Assembly: GCA_013200995.1 (NCBI GenBank)
Contig: CP053688.1
Span: 1,922,001-1,986,000, forward strand
Origin: Arthrobacter citreus
GTDB lineage: Bacteria > Bacillota > Bacilli > Bacillales > Bacillaceae_G
Length of the DNA stretch: 64,000 nucleotides
Direction: 5' to 3'
Under the pieces are notes generated by a model that was given only the letters and a program-made list of their open reading frames with translations, made no database searches and was not told the origin of the DNA. Below are positions 43,250-51,836 of this stretch, piece after piece. The translations under genes and the position numbers were made by a program. Within the stretch, counting starts at the first letter, position 1. Each line of letters starts with the position of its first letter.

Positions 43250-44023
43250 CTATTTTTTAATCCCGTAGTTTATCCGCCATTTTTCCTTTTTTGACAAGCC
43301 GTCAATCGATTGTAACATGCCTCTTCCAAAGCCTTTAACTGAAAATAAATCTCCTTCTTCACATATGAATGATGTAGAATCAATGATTCGCTGATTTACT
43401 TTTACATGCTCAGCTTTAATTAGCATTTGAGCTTTTTGCCTAGATATATTATAAAACTCACTTAATAAAACATCTAATCGTAATGACGATACAGTTCCAT
43501 TACTAGTTTGCCAATTATCATCTGATTCAATCAACTCTTTAAATGAAATTCTCATTAATTTAATCGGCGACTTTCCTACAGAATTCAAGTTATTTTCTAC
43601 AAAACTTGCAATTTCTTCTGCAACTATTAATTGGATTTTATCATTTTTTATTAAAATATCACCAAATTTCCCTCTAGTTATTCCTAATGACATTAATGTA
43701 CCTAGTACTTGTCGATGTGATAATGTGTGAAATTTAGTTGCATAATTTAACTCAAATGCTTCTAAAGAATAATCTTCTTCTTCTGGTGTGTAGTAGCTTG
43801 GGTAAATAATTGCGCGTTTTCGTTCACTATCTAATCGTCCACCAAAAAACGCGACATGACAATCAACTTGGTTTCCAATAACTGATTGCAAAATCGCTTG
43901 TTCCCTTAAATCGAGAAAATCGGTTAACTTTATTGAATAGCGTTCGATTACTTGTTCTTTCCAACTTAGCACTTGGTCTACGAAAACATGTTCTTCTTTG
44001 CGATAGTGATCATAAATACTCAT
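43250..44023 (-). CDS. ylmH: S4-domain RNA-binding protein YlmH (RqcP-like)
   Basis: 257 residues from the ATG at 44023 (MSIYDHYRKEEH), preceded by GAGG at about nine bases, matching the length of B. subtilis YlmH; the longer frame lacks a site. The C-terminal S4 domain (about 180-240) reads LRLDVLLSEFYNISRQKAQMLI. YlmH has been reported to bind stalled 50S complexes and to support alanine tailing with RqcH, like RqcP. The rqcH gene is also in this window, about 38 kb away. Confidence 0.93.
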   Translation of the reverse strand: MSIYDHYRKEEHVFVDQVLSWKEQVIERYSIKLTDFLDLREQAILQSVIGNQVDCHVAFFGGRLDSERKRAIIYPSYYTPEEEDYSLEAFELNYATKFHTLSHRQVLGTLMSLGITRGKFGDILIKNDKIQLIVAEEIASFVENNLNSVGKSPIKLMRISFKELIESDDNWQTSNGTVSSLRLDVLLSEFYNISRQKAQMLIKAEHVKVNQRIIDSTSFICEEGDLFSVKGFGRGMLQSIDGLSKKEKWRINYGIKK

Positions 44024-44063
44024 AAATGTGGTCCTCTTTTTCATTAAACTGTCATTATTAATT

Positions 44064-44093
44064 AAAAAAGAGAACCTGTTAGATTCTCTTTTT
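44064..44093 (-). terminator. Hairpin terminator between ylmG and ylmH
   Basis: On the minus strand AAAAAGAGAA and TTCTCTTTTT pair around a nine-base loop with further T; it begins at the ylmG stop. Some read-through into ylmH is possible. Confidence 0.7.
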
Positions 44094-44352
44094 AGAAGAA
44101 ACTTTGAATTTGTCTTATTCCGTCAATGGCAAAATTAAGCGCTATAAATGCTACAATTGGAGAAAAATCAAACATTCCAACAGTAGGTATTATTCGACGG
44201 AATGGCTCTAAATAAGGTTCTGCTAACATTCCGATAAATCTTCCAAAACCAGTTTGTCTAATTTGAGGAAACCACGAAAGAAGAATATGAATTATGATAA
44301 TAATTCTATATAGCCCAATTAACTGTATTACTATATCTAATACAAAGTCCAT
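44092..44352 (-). CDS. ylmG: YggT-family membrane protein YlmG
   Basis: 86 residues with two hydrophobic helices (about 5-25 and 62-80) joined by the family motif LLSWFPQIRQTG and the AEPYLEPFRRIIP segment. It is conserved next to sepF in Gram-positive bacteria and cyanobacteria and has been linked to envelope or nucleoid organisation; the mechanism is unknown. It starts five bases after the sepF stop. Confidence 0.92.
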   Translation of the reverse strand: MDFVLDIVIQLIGLYRIIIIIHILLSWFPQIRQTGFGRFIGMLAEPYLEPFRRIIPTVGMFDFSPIVAFIALNFAIDGIRQIQSFF

Positions 44353-44356
44353 TTAA

Positions 44357-44842
44357 TTACCACCTTTTAATGGAATTGTCTTCCTCAAATAACATATCTG
44401 TAATTGTTCCAGAGATATCAATATTATCAGGTGTACAAATAAATGTATTCGTTCCTATTTTTTTAATATCTCCGCTTATCGCATAAACTGTACCACTTAA
44501 GAAATCAACAAAGCGTTTAGCTTGATCGATTTGCATTTGTTGTAAATTTATTACAACAGCTTTTTTAGCTCTCAAATGATCTGCAACATCTTGTGCTTCT
44601 GCATATTCACGAGGTTGCGCTAATACAACTTTTGACGTCAATGAAGCTCCTCCTGGTAAACTTACTAATTTTTGCTTTGATGCATTTCGATCATGATTAA
44701 AGTCCTCATGCGTATGTTTAGAAGTTTGTTGTTGGTTTTGCTGCTGCTGTTGTTGCTGTTGTTCTTCGTATTCATAATCGTAATCATCTTCATATTCTTC
44801 TTCCATTGCAAAAAAGTTTCTTACTTTTCCAATAATACTCAT
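44357..44842 (-). CDS. sepF: Cell division protein SepF
   Basis: 161 residues. The N-terminal amphipathic membrane helix ([13 protein letters not shown]) is followed by an acidic linker with a glutamine tract (eight Gln, one Asn, three Gln, near residues 28-39) and the C-terminal SepF core (about 68-155: [19 protein letters not shown] to the end). SepF polymerises into arcs at the septum and tethers FtsZ to the membrane. The gene abuts ylmE and ylmG. The poly-Gln tract, encoded by mixed CAG/CAA codons, is unusual. Confidence 0.94.
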   Translation of the reverse strand: MSIIGKVRNFFAMEEEYEDDYDYEYEEQQQQQQQQNQQQTSKHTHEDFNHDRNASKQKLVSLPGGASLTSKVVLAQPREYAEAQDVADHLRAKKAVVINLQQMQIDQAKRFVDFLSGTVYAISGDIKKIGTNTFICTPDNIDISGTITDMLFEEDNSIKRW

Positions 44843-44846
44843 CTCT

Positions 44847-45521
44847 TTATCTTCCCTTTCCTACTAAATCAGTACCGATTCTTATGAATGTAGCACCTTC
44901 TTCGATTGCTATTTCAAAATCATTAGACATACCCATTGATAATTCAGAACATGGAATATTAGTAATATGTAAATTTTGTACTTTTTCCTGTAATTGCTTT
45001 AATCCTTTGAAACTACTTCTTATGATACCTTCATCCTCAGTGAATGGCGCCATTGTCATTAACCCTACTACTTGGATTTTATCAAATTCAGAGAGTTGTC
45101 TAGCAAAATCAATCACATCACCTGGCGCTATACCATGCTTTGATTCTTCTCCTGATACATTTACCTGTAAAAAGCATTTTAATGGTACAGTTGCTCTTTT
45201 TTGGATCTCTTCTGCTAAAGATAAACGATCTAAGGAATGTAAGTAATCGATAGTATGTATGATATCTTTTACTTTTCTTGTTTGAAGAGAACCTATAAAG
45301 TGCCAAACAACGTCACTTTGAATTTGATCCTGTTTATCTTGCAGACCTTCAAAACGGTTTTCTCCTAATTGATGAATCCCTGCAGCGATTGCTTCCTTAG
45401 CTACATCTACACTCACTTGTTTCGTCACTGCAATTAGCGTGACTTCATCGTTTCGATTAGCTCTAGCCTTAGCTGCATTTATTTGTTCGCTAATGCGTTC
45501 ATAATTTTGTTTGACTGTCAT
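44847..45521 (-). CDS. ylmE: YggS-family pyridoxal phosphate-binding protein YlmE
   Basis: 224 residues from the ATG at 45521 (GGAGG ten bases upstream). The PLP lysine lies in [11 protein letters not shown] near residue 35; [22 protein letters not shown] near the C-terminus is the family signature. It has an alanine-racemase-like barrel without known enzymatic activity and helps PLP and amino-acid homeostasis. It is four bases from sepF, and its own start overlaps the frame of ylmD's end closely. Confidence 0.94.
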   Translation of the reverse strand: MTVKQNYERISEQINAAKARANRNDEVTLIAVTKQVSVDVAKEAIAAGIHQLGENRFEGLQDKQDQIQSDVVWHFIGSLQTRKVKDIIHTIDYLHSLDRLSLAEEIQKRATVPLKCFLQVNVSGEESKHGIAPGDVIDFARQLSEFDKIQVVGLMTMAPFTEDEGIIRSSFKGLKQLQEKVQNLHITNIPCSELSMGMSNDFEIAIEEGATFIRIGTDLVGKGR

Positions 45522-45525
45522 GATG

Positions 45526-46350
45526 TTATTTCCTCCAACCAATATAACTCATCATTCTTCCAGTTTTCCCACCATCTCTACGATGTGAAAAAAAAGTGTC
45601 CGGGTTACAGCTTGTACAATAATTTGTCATACTAATATTCTCTTCACTAATGCCCGATTTAATGAGTAATTGTTTGTTTGCTTCTTTTAAATTCAATTTA
45701 AATTTCCCGTTATGTAAAGTGGTTAAAATATTACCTGTTATATTTTGTTCAAAAGCATCATTAACTTTATTCATTACAAATTCATCCACTTCATAACAAC
45801 AATCACCTATTGATGGACCTATTGCAACATGGATATTTTTAAGTTGTATATTTTCTTCAGTGATCCATTTTTCAATTAAACGACCGCCAATATTTTGTAC
45901 TGTGCCTTTCCATCCTGCATGTGCTAAACCAATAAATTTACTTGTTGGATCTAGAAAATATAATGGTACACAATCTGCATAGCAAGAAGTCAATAGTATA
46001 TCTTCTTCGTTAGTATAAAAACCATCAGTCGTTGGTATGCCGCTTTCGTAATCAGTAACACCTTTACCACAATCGTTTTTTGTTACTTTTACAACGTTGT
46101 TCCCGTGGACTTGTTCCGAACAAACCCATTTCGTCGTTGATACTTTAAGTTTTTGCGCAAGGATTTCTCTATTTTCAACTACTACATCCTTTACGTCATT
46201 TACATGTAACCCAAGATTAAAAGAAGAGAAACAACCTTGGCTAACTCCATCATTTTTTGTTGTAAACCCTGCAACTAAATGTTTATATGAGTCTTCCCAA
46301 GGTTGAATCTTAAAAGTACCTTCAGTTGATTGAATAAAACTCTCTCTCAT
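45526..46350 (-). CDS. ylmD: YfiH-family multicopper-type polyphenol oxidase/purine nucleoside phosphorylase YlmD
   Basis: 274 residues of the YfiH (PgeF) family. Zinc or copper ligands are in SCYADCVPLYF and GLAHAGWKG, with an N-terminal HVND (His50). The family was first described as a laccase; enzymes of the family act on purine nucleosides, and E. coli YfiH corrects UDP-MurNAc errors. The exact role here is unknown. GAGG precedes the ATG. It is the first gene of a likely ylmD-ylmE-sepF-ylmG unit. Confidence 0.92.
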   Translation of the reverse strand: MRESFIQSTEGTFKIQPWEDSYKHLVAGFTTKNDGVSQGCFSSFNLGLHVNDVKDVVVENREILAQKLKVSTTKWVCSEQVHGNNVVKVTKNDCGKGVTDYESGIPTTDGFYTNEEDILLTSCYADCVPLYFLDPTSKFIGLAHAGWKGTVQNIGGRLIEKWITEENIQLKNIHVAIGPSIGDCCYEVDEFVMNKVNDAFEQNITGNILTTLHNGKFKLNLKEANKQLLIKSGISEENISMTNYCTSCNPDTFFSHRRDGGKTGRMMSYIGWRK

Positions 46351-46469
46351 ATTATTAAGACCTCACAAAACTATTTTAGTAAATATATATGTAAACCACT
46401 TAATGGTTTCCTATATTTTACCATAGATTTCACAATTTTGATTGTTTTTGAGCAAACACGCTTATTTTT

Positions 46470-46751
46470 TTATGTGAATTTTACCGGACTTTCTAGATTT
46501 TCTTCTAAATCTACAGTTGAACGGTATTTTACTAGAATGACATCTTCGCCAATCTTTACAATATCTTTCCAATAAATGATCATTTCTTCTTCTTTACTAA
46601 AAAAATTCAAACCTTTTCCCGGCTTTGTTAAAACAATCGAAGTAATTTTTCCATTCACCTGATCGATATCTAAATCTACAATATTACCTAGTTTCTTTCC
46701 ATCAGCAACATTCACTACATCCTTAACTTGAAAATCTGAAATTCTGGCCAT
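46470..46751 (-). CDS. ylmC: PRC-barrel protein YlmC/YmxH
   Basis: 93 residues, one PRC-barrel domain (RISDFQVKDVVNVADGKKLG onward) of the YlmC/YmxH family that lies downstream of sigG in Bacillus. B. subtilis YlmC is about 81 residues; the extra residues are at the C-terminus. The role is unknown, possibly sporulation-linked because of its conserved position. GGTGA precedes the ATG. The ylmA gene found between sigG and ylmC in B. subtilis is absent here. Confidence 0.9.
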   Translation of the reverse strand: MARISDFQVKDVVNVADGKKLGNIVDLDIDQVNGKITSIVLTKPGKGLNFFSKEEEMIIYWKDIVKIGEDVILVKYRSTVDLEENLESPVKFT

Positions 46752-46818
46752 TTTACTTCACCATCCTTTTTATAAATATATGAGGTAAAGGCCAAACATC
46801 ATGATAAATTTCAAATAA

Positions 46819-46870
46819 AAATGTGTTAGACAATGTTGTTTTTAGGCTCATTCATTGTCTAACACATTAA
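46819..46870 (-). terminator. Terminator in the sigG-ylmC interval
   Basis: Arms AATGTGTTAGACAATG and CATTGTCTAACACATT pair around a loop of about 17 bases; on the minus strand the hairpin is followed by TTTTATTTG. It ends the sigG transcript past the palindromic element. Confidence 0.8.
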
Positions 46871-47000
46871 TATCTTAAAATCAGTCTTCCAGCTTAACTA
46901 ATTATTTAGTTATTGGATTATTGAGATTTTATTATTGATTGGAATAGTATTTTATTAAGTTATATTGCTAATTTTTCCTAAGAAAAAGATGTATTTACGA

Positions 47001-47120
47001 TGTCTAGCTGAAGCTCCTAACCCCTCGAGGTCATAAGTCGAAGCCCGATGAAAGTAAAAGGCAACTTTCCTCGGGCATTGACTTATGCTTGTTGGGGCTG
47101 AACAGTCGCCTCCGCTTTTC
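47001..47120. repeat. Palindromic Bacillaceae intergenic element in the sigG 3' region
   Basis: About 120 bases, GC-richer than the surroundings, from GTCTAGCTGAAGCTCC to GTCGCCTCCGCTTTTCG. It folds back on itself: CATAAGTC (47032) with GACTTATG (47080) and GCCCGATGAAAGT with AACTTTCCTCGGGC inside. Very similar elements are scattered between genes in several Bacillus and Geobacillus genomes, from memory. The sequence ends two bases before the sigG stop, so it would be part of the sigG mRNA 3' end. Confidence 0.8.
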
Positions 47121-47121
47121 G

Positions 47122-47901
47122 TTATCCTTGTATATTTTTATTCATTTGTTTTATCGCTGATTTTTCGAGTCTTGAAACTTGTGCTTGTGAGATTCCTATT
47201 TCTTCTGCGACTTCCATTTGTGTTTTTCCCTGGAAAAATCTTTTACTAATAATCATTTTTTCGCGATCGTTTAATCGCTTCATTCCTTCACGTAGTGCTA
47301 GTTCTTCAACCCATTGCTCGTCCTTATTTTTATCATCACTTAGCTGATCCATTACAAAAATAGGATCTCCGCCATCATTATATATAGGTTCAAATAACGA
47401 AACTGGATCTTGAATTGCATCTAGTGCGAAAACGATTTCTTCATGTGTTACGCCTAATACTTCTGCAATTTGAACAGGAGTTGGTTCTTTTGAGTTCTCT
47501 GCTAATAAACGTTCTCTTACTTGTAATGCTTTATAAGCAATGTCTCTTAATGACCTAGACACTCTTATTGGGTTATTATCCCTTAAATACCTTCTAATTT
47601 CACCAATAATCATCGGTACAGCATACGTCGAAAATTTTACATTTTGGCTTAAATCAAAATTATCAATAGACTTCATAAGGCCAATACAACCTACTTGAAA
47701 TAAATCATCCACAAATTCTCCGCGATTATTAAAACGCTGAATTACACTGAGTACCAGTCGTAAGTTTCCATTTACGATCGTTTCTCTTGCGCTTCTGTCA
47801 CCGCTTTGCATTGCATGAAATAACTTACGCATCTCATCATTCTTTAAAACTGGAAGCTTTGATGTATCTACACCGCAAATTTCTACTTTGTTTCGTGTCA
47901 T
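47122..47901 (-). CDS. sigG: RNA polymerase sigma-G (forespore)
   Basis: 259 residues of the SigF/SigG group. Region 2 has DDLFQVGCIGLMKSIDNFD (near 65-83), region 3 follows, and region 4 ends with AEEIGISQAQVSRLEKSAI near the C-terminus. It directs late forespore genes such as small acid-soluble proteins and germinant receptors. GGAGG precedes the ATG. A possible sigma-G-type autoregulatory promoter (GCATA, 17 bases, GATACTTA) lies at 47967-47938. The gene follows sigE after a terminator, as in B. subtilis. Confidence 0.97.
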   Translation of the reverse strand: MTRNKVEICGVDTSKLPVLKNDEMRKLFHAMQSGDRSARETIVNGNLRLVLSVIQRFNNRGEFVDDLFQVGCIGLMKSIDNFDLSQNVKFSTYAVPMIIGEIRRYLRDNNPIRVSRSLRDIAYKALQVRERLLAENSKEPTPVQIAEVLGVTHEEIVFALDAIQDPVSLFEPIYNDGGDPIFVMDQLSDDKNKDEQWVEELALREGMKRLNDREKMIISKRFFQGKTQMEVAEEIGISQAQVSRLEKSAIKQMNKNIQG

Positions 47902-47937
47902 GATGTTCCCTCCTACTTGGAGTTGCTGTACTATAGG

Positions 47938-47967
47938 TAAGTATCTCCTTCGGTGGAAAATTTATGC
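47938..47967 (-). promoter_or_regulatory. Possible sigma-G/sigma-F-type promoter of sigG
   Basis: -35-like GCATA (47967-47963), 17-base gap, -10-like GATACTTA (47945-47938), compared with the sigma-G consensus of about GHATR and CATNHTA. The -10 match is imperfect. Confidence 0.45.
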
Positions 47968-48037
47968 ACGAAAAAAAATATACAAAAATAATAAATTTAT
48001 GTTTAAAATGATTATTACTAATCGTCACGATCATCGC

Positions 48038-48087
48038 TAAAAAACCGATTAGAATATGAGTCTATACTCAATCTAATCGGTTTTTAC
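48038..48087 (-). terminator. Terminator between sigE and sigG
   Basis: Arms AAAACCGATTAGA and TCTAATCGGTTTT around a long A/T-rich loop, followed by T on the minus strand. It would separate the spoIIG operon from sigG, which in B. subtilis reads partly from upstream. Confidence 0.82.
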
Positions 48088-48088
48088 T

Positions 48089-48808
48089 TTAAACCATTTT
48101 ATTAAATTCTTTTCGAAGTCTTTTAATGATTCGTTTTTCTAATCTGGAAATATAAGACTGCGATATCCCAAGCATATCAGCTACATCTTTTTGTGTTTTT
48201 TCTTCGGTTCCATCTAGTCCAAATCGTAATTCCATTATTTGTTTTTCGCGATCATTTAATTGATCTAATGCCTTTGTTAATAATGACTTATCAACATTCG
48301 CTTCTAAATCCTTCGTTATTATATCTTCTTCAGTCCCTAATACGTCTGAAAGTAATAATTCATTTCCATCCCAATCGATGTTTAATGGTTCATCAAACGA
48401 TACTTCAGAACGATTTTTATTGTTTCGGCGTAAATGCATCAATATTTCGTTTTCAATACATCTTGAAGCATAAGTTGCTAATTTAATTTTCTTTTCTGGA
48501 TTAAAAGTATTTACAGCTTTTATGAGTCCAATTGTACCAATACTAATAAGGTCTTCGATATTAATGCCAGTATTTTCAAATTTTCTTGCGATATAAACAA
48601 CTAATCTTAAATTTCTTTCAATTAATAATGATCTAGCCCCTAAATCTCCATTTGGAAGTTTCTGCAAAAGTTTTTCTTCTTCTTCTCTTGTCAATGGAGG
48701 TGGTAATGCTTCGCTTCCTCCAATATAGTAAACTTCATCTGCTTTCAAACCAAGTTTGACTAAGAGCTTATAAAGACCCAATTTAAGTTTTAAGAAAAAT
48801 CGATTCAT
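48089..48808 (-). CDS. sigE: RNA polymerase sigma-E precursor (mother cell)
   Basis: 239 residues, very close to B. subtilis pro-sigma-E. The first 27 or so residues ([20 protein letters not shown]) are the hydrophobic/basic pro-sequence that SpoIIGA removes; [13 protein letters not shown] follows. Region 2 has [20 protein letters not shown] and region 4 [19 protein letters not shown]. It drives early mother-cell genes. It is ten bases from spoIIGA. Confidence 0.97.
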   Translation of the reverse strand: MNRFFLKLKLGLYKLLVKLGLKADEVYYIGGSEALPPPLTREEEEKLLQKLPNGDLGARSLLIERNLRLVVYIARKFENTGINIEDLISIGTIGLIKAVNTFNPEKKIKLATYASRCIENEILMHLRRNNKNRSEVSFDEPLNIDWDGNELLLSDVLGTEEDIITKDLEANVDKSLLTKALDQLNDREKQIMELRFGLDGTEEKTQKDVADMLGISQSYISRLEKRIIKRLRKEFNKMV

Positions 48809-48818
48809 TTTCTACCTC

Positions 48819-49727
48819 CTATGCAATTTCATTAATTGTCCCTTGCATCATTTTTGGATGAAGGATACATTCATATAAATTGTCTGATGACAAAGTAACA
48901 TGACTCAATCCAACTAAAACCGATCTTGTTGAATACCATTTCCCATTGATTTTCAATTTTACAACTGTAGGTTTAATAGCGACGAGGAATTGATTACTTT
49001 GACCGATACTTTTGTAAGGTATATAGGTTCCTTGGAAGAAACTTAAAACGTCTAGTGCTTCAGTATTATGTAATGAACTTGCAGAATCTCTTACTAATTT
49101 CACTAACTCTGTTGGTAGGCCATAATCATTTGTTGAACAATCTAAAATGATGACTGGTTTCCTTGATAGAGGTTCATGAAGCGAATTCCCACTATCCATT
49201 AATCCTCTTATTTTGATCGAAGTATTGCGCCATACAATTTCCATTTCATACATTTCATTCAATTTCCATTTTGTAAACGAAATTTGATTAATTGATTTCC
49301 TTGCGTAAAGTATTACGATTGGTAACATACCAATTACAAAATACCAACTTACTGGATCACCGTAAAAAGATGTTTTCGTTAAATTGGAAGAATTAGTTGC
49401 AAATAAATAATGTAGGCCTAGCAATACACCACCTAATACGAATGTAGAAAAATAGAAGATACTCAATAACTGTAAAAATGTAATAATTCGTTGACGCCCG
49501 AATGCAGAAAATACGATGAAAAATGATAATAATATTTTCATAAAGGGTGAACCTACTACATATGCATATTGAGTAAACGTCATTAAAACAACGATGGACC
49601 CGAGTAATGCCCCTAACAGTGAACGAAAAATAGATACATTTCTTTTTAGAATTAAGCCTGTCAACTGAATAATCAAGAAGTCCATTAACAAGTTTAATAA
49701 CCAAACAAGATCACCATATATCACCAA
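48819..49727 (-). CDS. spoIIGA: Pro-sigma-E processing peptidase SpoIIGA
   Basis: 302 residues: five hydrophobic helices in the N-terminal half (to about 145) and a C-terminal aspartic-protease-like domain with MDSGNSLHEPLS (Asp178). It is a membrane protease that, as a dimer triggered by SpoIIR, removes the pro-sequence of sigma-E. The start is TTG at 49727 or the adjacent GTG, since neither has a better site than AGAGGA about 12 bases away. Operon with sigE under a Spo0A-type promoter. Confidence 0.94.
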   Translation of the reverse strand: MVIYGDLVWLLNLLMDFLIIQLTGLILKRNVSIFRSLLGALLGSIVVLMTFTQYAYVVGSPFMKILLSFFIVFSAFGRQRIITFLQLLSIFYFSTFVLGGVLLGLHYLFATNSSNLTKTSFYGDPVSWYFVIGMLPIVILYARKSINQISFTKWKLNEMYEMEIVWRNTSIKIRGLMDSGNSLHEPLSRKPVIILDCSTNDYGLPTELVKLVRDSASSLHNTEALDVLSFFQGTYIPYKSIGQSNQFLVAIKPTVVKLKINGKWYSTRSVLVGLSHVTLSSDNLYECILHPKMMQGTINEIA

Positions 49728-49766
49728 TTTTGTTCGCCATCCTCTATAGAATATTCATTATATGTA

Positions 49767-49832
49767 AGTATAGGATGAGCACGGTAAGAAGTCTGTCAAA
49801 AAAAGGAATATTCATTGAAGAGTTTTTCGACA
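49767..49832 (-). promoter_or_regulatory. Spo0A-activated spoIIG-type promoter
   Basis: On the minus strand a -35 TTGACA (49799-49794) and -10 TATACT (49772-49767) are 21 bases apart, longer than usual, as in the B. subtilis spoIIG promoter. An exact Spo0A box TGTCGAA lies 27 bases further upstream (49832-49826), and a 0A-like TTTGACA overlaps the -35. Confidence 0.78.
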
Positions 49833-49942
49833 ATAAAACTACGAAATCTCGTAGAACGGCCAGGTAAAATATAAAAATCTTCGCCATACTATTCCATATA
49901 CACGTTCTTTCTCTTAAACCTGCCTGATAAAGGAGTGAGGAT

Positions 49943-50611
49943 TTGGTTAAATGGATATTTAATTCTCCAATGTTCGAGTTTAATCAAACTAATCCAGCAA
50001 TTAGAGAACATTCAGCTTGGAAAGGTCATGGTAAGTTTGCTTACGATCTAGTCCAATTTGTAAATCCTAAAAAAATTGTAGAATTAGGTACTCATTACGG
50101 TTTTTCTTTTTTCTGTTTTTGTCAAAGTGTGAAAAACAATCGTATATCAAGTGAATGTTTTGCGATTGATACTTGGCAAGGTGATTTGCATAGTGGTTTA
50201 TATAATGATGAAGTCTATAATACAGTGTCTGAAGTCATTCAAAAATATTATCAAAAAGAAGCTAAAATGCTACGCTCTTCTTTTGATACAGCAATAGAAA
50301 ATTTTGAAGACGAATCAATTGATATTCTCCATATCGATGGCTTTCATACTTATGAGGCTGTATCACATGATTACACAACTTGGCTACCAAAGTTAGCGAA
50401 GGAAGGAATTGTTTTAATACATGATACAGAAGTAAGAATACAAGATTTTGGAGTTTATAAATTTTGGGAAGAGATTAAACAACAGCATCCTTCTTTTGAG
50501 TTTACACACTCTCATGGCCTAGGTGTATTATTCCCTAAAGGGTGTAGCGAGAAGTTTAAAAGTGTCTTTAGTGATGTAAATAATTTACAGTTACACTATT
50601 CGAAAGAATAA
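49943..50611 (+). CDS. Methyltransf_24-type class I methyltransferase
   Basis: 222 residues from a TTG start with AAGGAG seven bases upstream. Motif I is VELGTHYGFSF (46-56), the acidic post-I residue is in FAIDTWQGD (73-81), and IDGFHTYEAVSHD (131-143) with LIHDT (158-162) are the Methyltransf_24 signature seen in sugar or glycan methyltransferases. The substrate is unknown. It is the only plus-strand gene in the spoIIG-ftsZ interval, where B. subtilis has bpr, and shares a bidirectional terminator with ftsZ. Probably an insertion. Confidence 0.82.
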   Translation: MVKWIFNSPMFEFNQTNPAIREHSAWKGHGKFAYDLVQFVNPKKIVELGTHYGFSFFCFCQSVKNNRISSECFAIDTWQGDLHSGLYNDEVYNTVSEVIQKYYQKEAKMLRSSFDTAIENFEDESIDILHIDGFHTYEAVSHDYTTWLPKLAKEGIVLIHDTEVRIQDFGVYKFWEEIKQQHPSFEFTHSHGLGVLFPKGCSEKFKSVFSDVNNLQLHYSKE

Positions 50612-50651
50612 AAAAAACCAAGATAAGAGATTAATCTTATCTTGGTTTTTT
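50610..50651. terminator. Bidirectional terminator between methyltransferase and ftsZ
   Basis: Arms AAAACCAAGATAAGA and TCTTATCTTGGTTTT around a short loop, with A and T runs outside both arms. Confidence 0.87.
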
Positions 50652-50661
50652 ATTGCTTTTA

Positions 50662-51801
50662 TTAGCGTCTTTTACGGTTACGTAAGAACGCTGGAATATC
50701 TAAGTCATCAAGACTAGTAATATTTTTAGTCGTTTCAGCAACTGGAACTTCTTCGCGAATTGGTTCACGTTTAATAGTAGGTTGAGAAGTTTGAGATGGT
50801 GTTGAAATTGTTGGTCTTGCCATTGGTTTTGGAGTAGGTGTTGTAATTACACCTTCAAAGCCAGTCGCAATTACCGTAACGATAATTTCATCTTTTAAGC
50901 TTTCATTGATTACAGAACCGAAAATCATATTTACTTCTGCATCACATGCAGTTGATACGATATCTGCTGCTTCTTGTACTTCATATAAACTTAAGTTCGA
51001 ACCACCAGTAATATTCATCAATACACCTTGTGCTCCATTAATCGAAGTTTCAAGTAATGGACTTGAAATAGCTTTTTTAGCTGCTTCAGCTGCACGGTTT
51101 TCACCACCAGCAACACCGATCCCCATTAATGCAGAACCTTTATTTGACATAATTGTCTTAACATCTGCAAAGTCAAGATTGATTAATCCCGGAACAGCGA
51201 TTAAGTCAGAAATACCTTGAACCCCTTGACGAAGTACATTATCCGCTTCGCGGAATGCTTCTAGCATTGGCGTGTTGCGGTCAACGATTTCTAATAATCG
51301 GTCATTAGGAATAACGATTAACGTATCAACGCTTTCTTTCATTGCAGCGATTCCTGTAGCTGCTTGAGTTGAACGCTTTCTACCTTCAAATGTAAATGGA
51401 CGAGTAACTACACCTACAGTTAATGCACCTAATTCTTTTGCTACTTGTGCAATTACTGGAGCTGCACCTGTTCCTGTACCACCGCCCATTCCAGCAGTGA
51501 CGAATACCATGTCTGCTCCTTTAAGAGCTTCTTGTAATTGTTCTCTACTTTCTTCTGCCGCTTTCTTACCAACCTCAGGATTAGCACCAGCACCTAAACC
51601 ACGAGTAAGTTTGCCGCCAATTTGCATTTTAACTTCAGCTTTTGATAGATTAAGAGCTTGCGCATCAGTATTAACTGCAATAAAGTCTACACCTTGTACT
51701 CCATGTTCAATCATTCGGTTTACAGCGTTATTTCCGCCTCCACCTACACCAATTACTTTTATTTTTGCTAAAGCATCTACATTTGTATCAAAATCTAACA
51801 T
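50662..51801 (-). CDS. ftsZ: Cell division GTPase FtsZ
   Basis: 379 residues. The tubulin signature [10 protein letters not shown] is at 106-115, the T7 loop with [15 protein letters not shown] is near 205, and the C-terminal peptide [14 protein letters not shown] binds FtsA and SepF. A Pro/Thr-rich linker (about 320-365) separates them. It polymerises into the Z-ring. It follows ftsA by 35 bases, as in the usual operon. Confidence 0.97.
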   Translation of the reverse strand: MLDFDTNVDALAKIKVIGVGGGGNNAVNRMIEHGVQGVDFIAVNTDAQALNLSKAEVKMQIGGKLTRGLGAGANPEVGKKAAEESREQLQEALKGADMVFVTAGMGGGTGTGAAPVIAQVAKELGALTVGVVTRPFTFEGRKRSTQAATGIAAMKESVDTLIVIPNDRLLEIVDRNTPMLEAFREADNVLRQGVQGISDLIAVPGLINLDFADVKTIMSNKGSALMGIGVAGGENRAAEAAKKAISSPLLETSINGAQGVLMNITGGSNLSLYEVQEAADIVSTACDAEVNMIFGSVINESLKDEIIVTVIATGFEGVITTPTPKPMARPTISTPSQTSQPTIKREPIREEVPVAETTKNITSLDDLDIPAFLRNRKRR

Positions 51802-51836
51802 GATTGATCCCCCTACTTTTCAAATTCATCACAAAT

